This document shows, in pieces, positions 12,819-24,248 of a DNA stretch of 64,000 nucleotides. The notes beneath the pieces are model-generated. The model was not told the origin of the DNA. It searched no databases and saw nothing but the letters and a program-made list of their open reading frames with translations. The DNA is taken from assembly GCA_002914845.1 (NCBI GenBank), contig JXTC01000450.1:181561-245560 (forward strand), read 5' to 3'. This DNA is from Trema orientale (Eukaryota; Streptophyta; Magnoliopsida; Rosales; Cannabaceae). A program made the position numbers and the translations under genes. How positions within the stretch are numbered: the first letter of the stretch is position 1; every line of letters begins with the position of its first letter.

Positions 12819-15800
12819 ATGGTTATTATGATGACAACATTAATGGCGGAAAATATGATGTTGATCGTGATGATGATGATCATGGTGTTGATGATAGCTG
12901 TAGATGCCGTTGATACAAATGACGTTTTCGATCCATGCTCGGATAGTAAAGTGCAGAGATCAGATGGGTTTACGTTTGGACTAGCGTTCTCTACAAAAGA
13001 ATCCTTCTTTTTCAATCAAACCCAACTCTCTCCTTGTGATAAGCGCCTCATTCTTTCTGATGGTAGAGCCCAACTCGCAGTTTTTAGGCCCAAGGTTGAT
13101 GAAATCTCTCTTCTCTCTATTGATAGCAGTCCTTTTGATCCGGTAAGTATAGAATGTTATTTATGTTCTAATTAATATTAAATATGAAGCTCTTATCTGG
13201 TTCTTATGCTTTTGATTTAACCATTACATTATATTTACAACATAGATTGATTCAGGCATGTATGTTTGATGAAAAAACAACCGCTGTATTATTTTCTTTT
13301 GTCTTTTCTTGCTGTTAATCATATCTTGTTTATTCATTCTCGTCTTGATTCATATGCATACATATGTATATGGTTTTCAATCCAAGGTTTTAAACTATCT
13401 ATAGGTATTTTTTTTTTTAATTATTTGATCATAATTTAACAGCTATCATGATTTGGGTAGTTGGAAAAAAATAATAAAATAAAAATTCACTTTTCTCTCT
13501 CTAATTTTTACTATGAAAAGATGTGCATAATTAATTTTAATTGGAAAAAACAATACCTATAAATAAGTAAAAAAAAAAAATACATACTAAATTAGTGTCA
13601 TATATATATAATATATATGGGGAGGGCTACAGTAGGGGCGCCCCTACGTAGGGCCACCCTTTATACATCGTTTGATGGGAATCTGTGGGGAATAACAGGA
13701 ATCTGTGGAGAATCTGTTTATACACAGATTCCCATCAAACCGTGTATAGACAGGGCCCTATGCAGGGACGCCCCTACTGTAGACGCGCCCTATATATATA
13801 TACAGGACACTAATTTAGTATGTATTTTTTTTTTTTACCTATCTATAAGTATTGTTTTGACCAATTAAAATTGGTCACGCACGTCTTTTCATGATAAAAA
13901 AAAGAGGAAAAAAATATTAAATAATGAGTATTTATTTATTAGGCGCGTCTACGGTAGGGGCGTCCCTGCGTAGAGCCCTGTCTATACACCGTTTGATGGG
14001 AATCTGTGTATAAATAGATTCTCCACAGATTCCCGTTATTCCCCACAGATTCCCATCAAACGGTATATAAAAGATGGCCCTACGTAGAGGCGCTCCTACT
14101 GTAGCTCTCCCCTTATTTTTATTATTAATTTTTTCAAACACTCAAATTATGATAACAAAAAAAGGGCGCGTCTACAGTAGGGGCGCTCCTACGTAGGCCC
14201 TGTCTATTCACCGTTGGATGAGAATCTGTATATAAATAGATTCTCCACAGATTCCCGTTATTCTCCACAGATTCCCGTTATTCCCCACAGATTCCCATCC
14301 AACGATAATTAAGACATGACCCTACGTAGGGACGCCCCTACCGTAGCCATCCCCACAAAAAAAATATCTACTAAATTGCCAACCAAATATATATAAAAGT
14401 TGCTGTCCTACTTATACTTAAACTTCAACGTATACACTTTTCGGGGTTAATCATAATCTTATATAGTCAATCAAGGTACGACCATTAGCTAGTAGCTAGA
14501 GGGCTATAATACGGTTTTTATTTGACTAGATGCAATAATTTGGCAAATGTCAGGTAATGTTTGAATGAGCTGTTTTTACCATTTCTCAGAGCAATTAGTC
14601 AAGGAGGATGATTGGAAATTAGTATTTTGGGGAGCGGGTGAGGCCGGCCAATGTTCTAAACACTTAATAAAGTTAAAAGATTTTATATAAATTATTGTAC
14701 TACAATAGACTCGTCTATCCAATTACAACTATTAGTCCCACTATACAGCCTACACCATCTAAAGATAAAGAGATGGACAAACGCGCTTACATTTCTCTTG
14801 TCAAAGAAAAGTGTGTTTCACTCTCTTTGGGGAAAAAAATGGTTTTTTTCTATATTTAAAAAAACAGTTGTAACTTGCCGTTTACTCCAAGATTAGGTGA
14901 ACTTTATTGGTTGCTGTGTTGTTAGAGTTTCACAATTATTCAAACTACGTTGAAAAAAAAAAAAAAAAAAGTTTCCATGTTTGTTGTGCTAGAGTAAGAA
15001 ATGGATTGGTAGATGTATTACTACTCTAGAACATATAAATTTGTGACATTTACACAAAAACATAAAGGTTGCCGATCCAGTAGATTTTTTTTTTTAATCT
15101 ATGTGTAGGTATTTGTTTTTTAGCCGTTCGATCATCATCTAATGGTAATCCAACGGTTCATCATTAATGTTATTTCTCTCTCAAACTTTTTAATATAAAA
15201 AAATATGTAAAAAAAAATTTTCATTGGCCAAAATGATACTTATGTATAGATAAAAAAAAAAATACTTACTGGATTGGTGCCCAGACATAAATATCACCTT
15301 ATATGTAAATTAGAAGATTTAATCATTAACAATCATTATTTCTTTTTCCTTGCATAGTTAATATATTCATACAGAATTATACGACCAAATAAACACTGAT
15401 GGATTTAATGTTTTTGATAAATACAATCTCAGGCTGCGTCTGGTGGGTATATGGTGGCATTTGCTGGAAGAAAGTATGCAGCAAGATCAGAACCCATACT
15501 GGTTGCAGACAACACACACATCATAACAAGCTTCACTTTGGTAATTATTTTTTCTAAAATGAAAAAAAGAACCCAGTATTTAACTAAACATGATTAGTGT
15601 TAGACTATTAATCTTTTCTTTTTAACTAGATCACTGATTTGTATTATTGATGATCTAGGTACTGGAATTCCAGAGTGGTACTCTTCAAAACTTGCACTGG
15701 AAAAAGTTCGGGTGCTCAGGGTGCACAGGGGAGCCTTTTGTGTGCCTCAACGACCAAGACTGCGCAGTGCCAAAGTCTAAGTGTAAGAGCTTTGGAGTCG

Positions 15801-15973
15801 GAGGAACGTTTGACTGCAACTTAAGCATACAGTTGACTTTCTCTGGCACTGACAAGAATCTTGATGCACTCAACTCCTGGTATGAGATCAAGAATCTACG
15901 ACAGTACTCCCTCTTTGGTCTCTTCTCAGGTGTTCGTGATTCTCTCTTCGGCAAATACGACAGACTTTTCTGA
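12819..15973 (+). CDS. Secreted Expp1-like protein
   Basis: Three exons, all phase 0, join to 248 codons: 12819-13142 (donor GTAAGT), 15433-15540 (donor GTAATT) and 15659-15973. The N-terminus is a very Met-rich hydrophobic segment (about residues 13-28) followed by acidic residues, so a cleaved signal peptide is likely. An alternative start at 12843 (MAENMM) would also keep it. The mature part has FDPCSD, GFTFGLAFS, LAVFRPKVDEISLL, GGYMVAFAGRKYA, then a Cys-rich stretch (CSGC, FVCLND, CAVP, CKSFG, DCNLS) and LNSWYEIKNLRQYSL. I recognise this as the plant Expp1 family (At3g44150-like), whose biochemical role is unknown to me. The cysteines suggest disulfides in the apoplast. The gene is convergent with the CDCA7-like gene. 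Intron 1 (2290 bp) is filled with small inverted-repeat elements. Confidence 0.85.
13619..13790 (+). mobile_element. GC-rich hairpin MITE, copy 1
   Basis: A 172-bp fold-back element in intron 1 of the Expp1-like gene. It starts GGGGAGGGCTACAGTAGGGG and ends CCTACTGTAGACGCGCCC. Inner arms carry TTTGATGGGAATCTGTG and its complement. It sits in a TATATA tract, so the duplication cannot be sized. It splits a second A/T-rich inverted-repeat structure whose arms (TACTAAATTAGTGTC left, GACACTAATTTAGTA right) lie on either side. Confidence 0.85.
13942..14112 (-). mobile_element. GC-rich hairpin MITE, copy 2 (inverted relative to copy 1)
   Basis: A 171-bp copy in opposite orientation, starting GGCGCGTCTACGGTAGGGG and ending ACTGTAGCTCTCCCC. 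Flanks share TTA or a longer T/A word. It has the same arm sequence as copy 1 with scattered substitutions. Confidence 0.85.
14164..14354 (-). mobile_element. GC-rich hairpin MITE, copy 3
   Basis: A 191-bp copy starting GGGCGCGTCTACAGTAGGGG and ending CCGTAGCCATCCCC. ACAAAAAAA occurs on both flanks, a possible 9-bp duplication. The loop contains a small tandem duplication of CCACAGATTCCCGTTATTC, making it longer than the other copies. Confidence 0.85.
15075..15274. mobile_element. Small A/T-rich inverted-repeat element
   Basis: About 200 bp bounded by ATCCAGTA and TACTGGAT. Inside each end are long T/A tracts and TATGTGTAGGTATTTG matched by ATACTTATGTATAGATA. Related sequence, in both orientations, flanks the GC-rich copy 1 at about 13390-13605 and 13805-13905 (TATCTATAGGTATTTTT and AAAACAATACCTATAAATA), so one family has inserted several times in this intron. 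Confidence 0.65.
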
Positions 15974-16535
15974 GCCTCCGATTGTTAATTTGCTCGTTCG
16001 TATACATATATAGTAATAATATGTAACATTTTAACAGGTATAACCGTAGAGTTTGGATATTTAACCCCTTCAAAAAATTAAAAGAAAAAGCCTATTTAAA
16101 CATCTTTAACCTCTATGTCGTTTTACTATAAAGTTTGTCATTTTAAGTTTGATATTGCTTTCCTGTTGTCGGTTATTAAGAGCAATATATAGGGATATTA
16201 TGTCTTAATTGAGAAATGAACATTGCCCCTAATCACGTATGAGAAACTTTTGGCTTGCACCTGTAAGCTGTAATGGAGCAGAACCAGTATAACAAAATGA
16301 CCGAAAATCTCTGATGCTGCCAACCACACAGGAAATGTTACACCTTGGCAAAGTAACTTCAAAACTATAAATACTTTATGCTTTACTTGCTTTCTAAATA
16401 AATTTGGTTGTCCACGCTAAAGAAACGGAACTTTCATCTCACAAGTTAAGACGGTCTTCAACCCCCTTCAGCTGTAGGTTCAAAACTAGTTTGGAGGGAA
16501 TGCTGGTTTCAGGCCACTCCAAAACCTGAGGCAGT

Positions 16536-18780
16536 TTACGACTTGTGAGTGCTGAAATCCCTGTGCTCATCCATGACCTCATTCTTCTCCTTCAGCATAC
16601 CATCATGGTCGATTGCATCCCCAGCATCTTTTTCATCTTCACTGTTATGCCCAACACGCTTGTTATCCAAAAGCTGAACTTTCTCAACTTCCTCTTCAGA
16701 ATCATCAGGCATTAAGTCATCGGGTTGAGAAGTTGAGAATTCTTCAGGGCCCTCAGCCGTGTCATGAGAGTCATCCTCTGGACTTAAGTTTTCAGCCTTT
16801 TTTTGAGAACGATGGGTTTGAATCAGATAATGTGCCACAGATTTGTAACCCAGTCTGAATACCTGTGAATAAATGAAATTTAACCATGAGTTTCTTCAGT
16901 GTTTCCCAATCTATTTCATTGCCTCTGCTCTGTCATGCAATTTTAAATCTAGATTTTACCCAACTCATAGAATGTATAACGCAAGATTGATATTGAAAAA
17001 CTGCTATAAGAGAAGGGGCGTGTTTGGAACTCATCTAAATTATATGTGATTATGACTTTTTCCCCCCTCAATGTCATGAAAGTTATGAATAGGATCTCCT
17101 TAAGCTGGAAGTTGAGGACAGTGGTAATGACGACTACTTTTTTTTCTCAGAATGGTGATCAGCGAATAGTAGACAACATGATGACCATATGACATGCATG
17201 CATCACAAGATTGATGTCATTAATTAACCTTTCTAGAGATTGGACCAGTAGGCATCCACCCTTTTTCTTTACGACATAAACTACAGTTGCATACATCCCG
17301 ACAAACAGGGCAAACCCAGTTAGGATTCTCCTTGGCTTCGATGACATTTTCTCCATACCTGTTAAAGAAAGACATTGAATTCAGATCAAGGTAGATAAGC
17401 TATAACTGATATTATTATATGCACAAATGATGATCCCCAAACCGATTGGAACAAAGAAAGAGTTGAAATAGAAAGAATACTACTTTTAGGAACTAGAAAA
17501 TTTTACCTCGAGTATAAGCAGTCTCCACAGAACTGTCCTTGGACCAAGTTGCATTTGCTGCAACGAGTATGCTGACCAAGAGTTTTCTGCCTGCAAGGAA
17601 GTGGATGCATCCAAGATTCCAAGTAAATTTACCAAGTTAAAGGGCACATTAAAGTCATTGGGCAAAATGAATGATGCACCATTCATTATCTCTTCTATAG
17701 AGTCTGCTATATGATGAGAAAAAAGCTACTGCCTCAGTAGTTAATCCAATCATCTCAATAGTGTACTAATCCAGAAAATCAATTGTAAAGAAGATACACA
17801 TATGAAGAGCATTACTGCAAAATTAGCCAATAAGAACTTAGCGAAAGAGTCCATTGTAAGACACTTCTTAGGGACAAGATTCATACAAAAGTCTCTTGTT
17901 CTGACTTTGAGCATTTATTTTTCGCTAGAACAGGCTCAATCCACGTAGCAAACAACACCAAAGTAAACCCTTTTCACCAACACAAACCAACATATATAGA
18001 CAGCAAAACATGGCTTAATAGTACATCATCAGAGACCAATATAGGGAATAAAAGAAGAAGCAAAGATAAGTCCATCACCTGCATTGATGGCATGTCTCTC
18101 CATTAACTTCATCATATATGCGCTTGCCATCTTCTCCATAGCCATCAACAAGCAGAGTCCAACTCTTCTTGCAATCCCCCAAAAGCTTCTCGTGCTCTTC
18201 TGTGTAAATCTCTGGCTTCAAACCTTCTTTTATCCGAATCTCATTACTCTCGGAGGAGCCTCTCGTCCCTTTAGGACGAAGCTCAACATAACTAACTGGA
18301 GCCAAAGTCTTTATCCTATAAACCCAATTAAATCCCCAATAAAAATATCACAACCCATTCGAGAAAAAACAAAAACCCATCAAAGTTTCAACCTTTCATA
18401 CCCTCTTTCTTCTTTTCTTCTTCTTTTTTTTTCCCCCCCCCTTTCCCCACCTTCATTTTCTCGGTAAACAAACGGAAAAGTTAAGAAAGGACAGACCTGG
18501 ATGAGCGCCTGGGGGACCCGTCTGGACGGGGAAGAGTCTGGGCTTTTTTCTCGTAAGGGTCTCTGGAAAAACGCTTTTTTGGGGCAGAATGGGACTTGAG
18601 CTTGAGAGAGAGATCGGGAATCCCAAGCTTCTCCATTCTCTCTTTATTCTCTTTGATTCTGAGGTCTCTGGACTGCTCATACCCCGGAGCATCTGAAGTT
18701 CCGCACGGTTGGGACTCGTGAGCGGCGGCGCTAATCTGATCTCCATTGGTCTCTCGAGCTCTCTTTTTCCGACCTGCCAT
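16536..18780 (-). CDS. CDCA7-like protein with zf-4CXXC_R1 domain
   Basis: Five exons join to 353 codons: 18497-18780, 18079-18315, 17507-17590, 17229-17358 and 16536-16862. The start gives MAGRKKRARETNGD, a basic nuclear-type N-terminus. The zinc-binding domain spans about residues 165-255. Cysteines fall at 170, 173 (CHQCR), 184, 187 (CSKC), 195, 198 (FCGDC), 218, 221 (CPVC), 225, 227 and 230 (CNCSLC), with RYGE at 202-205 and NPNW at 213-216. This matches the domain of vertebrate CDCA7, which works with the HELLS/DDM1 remodeler in DNA-methylation maintenance; that role here is inferred. The C-terminus (about 267-353) is acidic and low-complexity. The 5' leader carries a GA microsatellite. 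No break is seen. Plants have several divergent paralogues, so the exact orthology is open. Confidence 0.92.
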
Positions 18781-18890
18781 GGCGTTTCTCTCTCCCTCTC
18801 TCTGAGCTTTGTTCTCTCAGGAAAAGGATTCAGAGAGTTGTCATTCCGAGAAACAAAAAACGGATTTCTCTTTCTCTTTGCATGCGACTG

Positions 18891-18913
18891 CGAGAGAGAG
18901 AGAGAGAGAGAAA
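18891..18913. repeat. (GA)n microsatellite in the CDCA7-like 5' leader region
   Basis: About eleven GA/AG units (CT on the gene strand) about 110 bp upstream of the CDCA7-like ATG. Confidence 0.85.
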
Positions 18914-19089
18914 GAGGGGGTTGAGGCTTTGGCGCAACTAATGACTGATTGATGCGTTTTGCTTTGTAATATAAAATAATAAAATATTTGACCCTTCCCC
19001 CCTAATGGTACGGATATCAATTTGGGTTTGAGAATTCGCGCCATTCCTTTTCTTAAAAAAAGAAAAAGAAAATAAGAAGAAGGCTTTAA

Positions 19090-19368
19090 TCAATGGTCCA
19101 ACTATCTAATTTGTGACAATATGGTCCTCAGACTTCTTATTATGACAATTAAGTCCTAAATTTTCGAATTTGAAGTAATTTAGTTCATAGATTGTCTAAA
19201 TTTTAATTTGGTCCTCGCTAGGCACTAGCTTTTTAATAATATATTACAATTCAAACAATCATGGATCAAATTACTTCCAATCGGAAAGTTTAGCGGCGTA
19301 ATTGCCACAATCATCACTTTGAAGGCCAAATTACTACAAATTGGATAGTTTAAAAACCATTCGTGCCA
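19090..19368. mobile_element. Inverted-repeat MITE (Mutator-like ends)
   Basis: The left arm GGTCCAACTATCTAATTTGTG is matched by the right arm TTACTACAAATTGGATAGTTT. Inner parts also pair (GACAATTAAGTCCTAAA with GGCGTAATTGCCACAAT, AATTTGAAGTAATTTAG with CAAATTACTTCCAATCG). These ends resemble those of the 57998-59095 element. No clean duplication was found. Confidence 0.6.
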
Positions 19369-19940
19369 TTAACCCAAAAGAAAATGTAAAACCAATAAAA
19401 AGAAATGTCATTTCTTGGCTCAACGGTTTGTTTGTTTTTTTTTTTTTTTTTTGAGGAATTTTGGTGGCAATTTTTGTTAGTGGGACAAAGTAATAATATA
19501 ATCGTTTGGCACGCAAGATTAGATTGAACTATTAAATGGGATTGGATTAGATTGGATTGGATAGTGTCATTTAGTACTATATTGTGTTTAGTGCAACACA
19601 AGACTAAGACAGAATAAATATAAAAATTTTTCTTAATGTATTCTAATTATGTTTTATTTATAAATAAATAAATAAATATTTCAAAAAATAGAAAAGATAA
19701 ATTAAATGATGATTATATAAAATAATATGATTTTAATTTATTTAAGAAAAATAAGTATATAAAAATAAAATATTTTTTTTACTTTTTTTTAGAAAATATA
19801 TATTTTTTAGTTAAAAAAATAAAAGTTGGAATTTAATTAATATTTATATTAATTAAAAAATTATTAAAAACAAAAAAAAAAAACAAAAATGTGTGTTGCT
19901 GGGCTTGGGACTAAATTAACCCAATTAGAAGTTTAGTTAA

Positions 19941-20231
19941 GGGGCTTATAGAAATATGACCAAATTTTGGGCCTAATTTCGGTAAATGTCCCTTTGTCAA
20001 AAGTTATAGCAAAATGTCCAGTATATATGCATATATACCAAGTGTAAAATTTTATATACTAAGTATAAAAAATTATATACCCAGTGCATTTCAGAACAGT
20101 AACTAAAATTGGTAGATATGTGTATCTACCAAGTGTAAAAATATATCTACCTGGACATTTAGCTATAAAATTTAAAAAATGGGCATCTACTTAATCAAAT
20201 TTAAAATTTTGGTCATCCACCTAAATTTCTC
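19941..20231 (+). mobile_element. 291-bp MITE, left copy of an inverted pair
   Basis: Starts GGGGCTTATAGAAATATGAC and ends CACCTAAATTTCTC. The left flank is TTTAGTTAA. The right flank TTATCATTA does not match it. The expected partner TTTAGTTAA is found, reverse-complemented, beside the other copy (20552-20560). See the finding on inversion. Confidence 0.9.
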
Positions 20232-20560
20232 TTATCATTATTGCTAATCTACAACAAATTTAATTAACAAACGTGATACTAATTATATACACGATATACG
20301 AGGAATGTTAGTAAAGCTCGTTTTTTCACTTATTTTTTTCATGCTAGAAGTCCACACTACTTTATGATGCTATTAAAATATTATTGAGATGAGAAAGTGA
20401 AAAAGAGATTAACACTCAGCCTTGTTTGATGGTCCGGATTAAGGGTTGGGACTGGACTCATTTGTCGAGCCCAGTCCCATATTTGGGCCCAAGAGGGGGA
20501 TTGGACAAAAGAATCCGACCCCATTTTTTAGTCCCTTCCTATGAGCCTAAATTAACTAAA

Positions 20561-20851
20561 GAGAAATTTAGGTGGATGACCAAAATTTTAAATTTGATTA
20601 AGTAGATGTCCACTTTTAAAATTTTATAGCTAAATGTCCAGGTAGATATATTTTTACACTTGGTAGATACACATATCTACCAATTTTAGTTACTGTTCTG
20701 AAATGCACTGGGTATATAATTTTTTATACTTGGTATATAAAATTTTACACTTGGTATATATGCATATATACCGGACATTTTGCTATAACTTTTGACAAAG
20801 GGACATTTACTGAAATTAGGCCCAAAATTTGGTCATATTTCTATAAGCCCC
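20561..20851 (-). mobile_element. 291-bp MITE, right copy of an inverted pair
   Basis: The same element in reverse, starting GAGAAATTTAGGTG and ending TTCTATAAGCCCC, and exactly as long as the left copy. Only a few substitutions separate them. The right flank is TGATGATAA; its partner, TAATGATAA when reverse-complemented, lies beside the left copy at 20232-20240. A 9-bp duplication suggests a Mutator-like family. Confidence 0.9.
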
Positions 20852-21881
20852 TGATGATAATGCTAAGGAACAAACTTTTTGCCCCATATCTTAAATACCA
20901 CTTTATGTGTCATTCAATTTGTTATGTTTCAATTAGTAAATTAAAACTTACTACTAACAAATTTAATAGTATTTACTAATTAAATACTGATAAATTGCAT
21001 GTTACATCTAATGGTTTTTTTTAAAAAAAAAAGAAAAGAAAAAATGAGATACTCACCATTATTCTTGCAATATAGTTTTTCTATCAAAAAAAATTATAAT
21101 CAAGTCTCTGGATTTATAAAAAGTAAGGATTAACCCGCAAAACAATTGACGGTGGTTAAATGAATTATTTAGAATTTCATATCTTATCTCCTTTTTTTTT
21201 TTAAATACCATTCAAGTTGATTTGTAAATAATTATTTAATCCATTTATGATAAGTTTAACTTATTGAATTGAAACATAACAATTCACTTGCTGTGGAACT
21301 AAAATAATAAAATTATCGGTGAGATGCCTAGTATTGATCATGTTGAATTTATAATGAAACTTGACATGGGTAGTGCATTTTGAGAAAGTAACCTGGCCAA
21401 TCGTGTTTGAAAAGTGGCTATATCAGACTTAGACAAGTTCAAGAAGCAAATATGTCAGTAACTTGCTACAAATTTAATTTTCATTAACGAATTGAAATTA
21501 ACTGCTAATGTTAAGTAAATGTAGCAACTTGATTGCAATAATTATTTCTCTTTTAATTTTCTTTTGAAATACTATATTGTCATTTCACGACAACTTTCAA
21601 GGCATATGTATCTAACCATACATGATGTGTAAAACATTTAAAGGTCCTTGATTTTTCAGAGGATAGTTTTATGATTGAGTGCTAGCAATTCTTTTTCTTA
21701 CTTTCTTTAAGACACTCATTGTCTCGCATTGATTTGTTATAGCATGACTCTGTTTAGTTATTTGAATAAGTGTATTTAAATAGAAATTGTGAAATGTATT
21801 ATAATTAGAATGAGATACATTTGAAGTGAAATAAAGTAGAATGAGTTGTGATTAGAATGGAAGATATTAGAATGGACCATT
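20852..21881. other. Intergenic, probably relic repeats
   Basis: No coding frame. From about 21746 the sequence (TGTTTAGTTATTTGAATAAG, AGAATGAGATACATTTG) looks like the left half of a small element whose right half resumes after the solo LTR at 23802-24025 (GAATGGAATGGAATATG, AAATCAAACGTGACC). Confidence 0.4.
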
Positions 21882-23796
21882 TGTCTACGCTCAAAATATA
21901 CTAGCGGCTATCGCAGTATAGATTAAGATGTCGATCCCACAGAGAAGTAAATCAACAATAAAAAGTAACGAAAAATAGAAAGAAAAATTGAAAATAAAAA
22001 TAAACTGAACAATAAATTAAAATAATCACAAAATAATAAATGAAAATACCAATATGAGAAAACAAGGCTTCAAGATTCACTTAATTGTTCGTCTAACTGT
22101 TACCAACTTTGATTCCTATTTATCACTCAATTATATGTTTCACATCCCAAACACATAACCGGAAAATATAGCAATTAAGAACAAATATTAATCTAAATTA
22201 TTCAATATGAAAAATTCTTCCAATTAAAACCAAAATAATCTATCTTATTAGTTATCTAAGATCGACAATATATCACAGAGACAATACTGCAGTAAAAGAT
22301 CAACTAATAAAATAAATATAATTATAATCTAGTTTAAATCACCACATAAAGAAAGCATGACTGAATTTATATGAGAAACTAGAAAATAATATATTGAAAA
22401 TAAAAATATTGAAGAATTTAACAAACCAAATTTATGAGCGTTGAAGCACTCCTAGGAATCAAAGCTGGAAAACAGAAAAACTACACAACTAAGATCATCT
22501 CTCTAGCCTCTCTAAAAACTAGCTTGACATTGAACTCATCTCACACTCTCTCTCTAGAAAAAGTAGAGTTTTCTCTCTCAAAATTGGTGTGTTTTTTTCT
22601 CTCTCACGTTCAGGGTATTTATAGCTGAGTTTGGAGTGTTGTGCAAGTTCCCACGTTTCTAATGGTGGCTTCTGATTGGTCGTGTGATGTGTCAATTTCC
22701 CACAATTTCCTCTTTCCTTTTCTCTCTCTTCCCCGTCTTTAATCACATTTCTGGGCTATGGGGAGTAATCCGGTGCGGCCGAAATCAGTGAGCTCGGCAC
22801 TAAACTCGCACCTGACTGGCTGGTGAATGGGTCGAAGTCATAGGACTGAGGCGGTGCTTCTTGACTGGCTGGAAGCTCGAGTGTACGAGGAGCTCAACGC
22901 ACCAGATCCGGCACGGACTGGAGCCGCTGCAGCCGCGAGCCCCACCTGTCTCCCAGCTACGGACGCGCCAGCTCCCTTGCGTGCAGTCCACGCGCTCGTC
23001 TGGTGCTTGGATGGATGAAACGAATGGCGGAGATCCCGAGTTGCTTCTCTTTTTCCACATGCGCGCGTTTGGCTTTGTTTTTCCGATTTTTTTTCTTTTT
23101 TTCTTTATCTAAATAAAATNATAATTCTCTCTTTCCTTTTCTCTCTCTTCCCCTTCTTTACTCGCGTTTTCTGGGCTGTGCGGCGTGATTCTGTGCGGCC
23201 GAACCACGTGAAATCGGCACAAAACTCGCACCTGACTGGCTGGTGAATGGGTCAAAGTCATAGGACTGAGGTGGTGCTTCTTGACTGGCTGGAAGCTCGA
23301 GTGTACGAGGAGCTCAACGCACCAGATCCGGCACGGACTGGAGCCGCTGCAGCCGCGGGCCCCACCTGTCTCCCAGCTACAGACGCGCCAGCTCCCTCGC
23401 GTGCAGTCCACGCGCTCGTCTAGTGCTTGGATGGATGAAACGAACGGCGGAGATCCCGAGTTGCTTCTCTTTTTCCACATGCGCGCGTTTGGCTTTGTTT
23501 TTCCGATTTTTTTTCTTTTTTTCTTTATCTAAATAAAATCAAAATTAAACTAAATTAAAATTAAATTAAATCTAAATTAAAATATAATCTGAATTTAATT
23601 AAATAAAGCTAAATTATCTTAAACTAAATAAATTAAATTAAATACCTAAAATCTAATAAAAATTAAATAAAATTATTTCTAAATACTAAAAATTAAATTA
23701 ACTATAAAATAACCTAAATTAAACTAAAAATCACTAAAAACACACAAAATATTTAAGAAAAAGAACATAAATAACTCTATTTTCATAGAGTTATCA
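21882..23796 (-). mobile_element. Solo LTR of a Ty3/gypsy family, with internal duplication
   Basis: Reads TGTCTACGCTC ... GAGTTATCA on the plus strand, so TGATAAC ... GTAGACA on its own strand, with CCATT on both sides (21877-21881 and 23797-23801). The perfect 5-bp duplication and TG...CA ends prove insertion and later loss of the internal part. The same LTR family flanks the element at 45288-49548. This LTR is 1915 bp against 1485 bp there; the difference is a tandem duplication of about 420 bp. A TATAAATA box lies near 22617-22624 on the minus strand. Confidence 0.93.
22704..23539. repeat. About 420-bp tandem duplication inside the solo LTR
   Basis: Copy one (about 22704-23119) and copy two (about 23121-23539) are nearly identical over their last 300 bp (from ACTCGCACCTGACTGGCTGG to CTTTATCTAAATAAAAT). 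An N at 23120 falls exactly at the joint. The duplicated stretch is the GC-rich part of the LTR. Open frames over it, such as MWKKRSNSGSPPF, are not genes. Confidence 0.9.
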
Positions 23797-24248
23797 CCAT
23801 TTAAAAATACCTATTAAACTCCATTCTCATTCCAAAATACAAAATACTCATTCCAATGATTGATGTGACTGATGGACCATTTAAATGGAAAAACTGAATT
23901 GTTGAAACAAATACCTATTCCAAAAGACCATTTGAATGAAAAAATTAGAATTGTTGAAACAAATACACATTTCATTAAGTTTTCTATTTGAATGGAATGG
24001 AATATGTAAATCAAACGTGACCTATTATAAAAGTAGAATAGGACAATGGAATCATCATTTTTTGAGTACTAAGACAAAAGAATGTAAAATAAAGTCTAAA
24101 AGAAGGTGATGCTAGCATTCTCCTTTACAAATTTTTAAATCCACATATTAATATTACATAACTACTTAACAATATCATTAAAAAAAAAAAAAAAGAGTAT
24201 ACTTATACTTGTATCTAATTTTACCCATTAACACGTTTACCTATTCCT

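Noticed and set aside
12731..13015. Minus-strand 94-codon frame
   Set aside because: It is the antisense shadow of exon 1 of the Expp1-like gene.
13617..14141. Open frames of 69-83 codons sharing the start GRATVGAPLRRA
   Set aside because: They arise from translating the GC-rich hairpin MITE copies; both arms and both strands give similar frames and there is no gene context.
22800..23532. Open frames such as MWKKRSNSGSPPF in both strands
   Set aside because: They lie entirely in the duplicated GC-rich part of a solo LTR and are opposite-strand shadows of each other.
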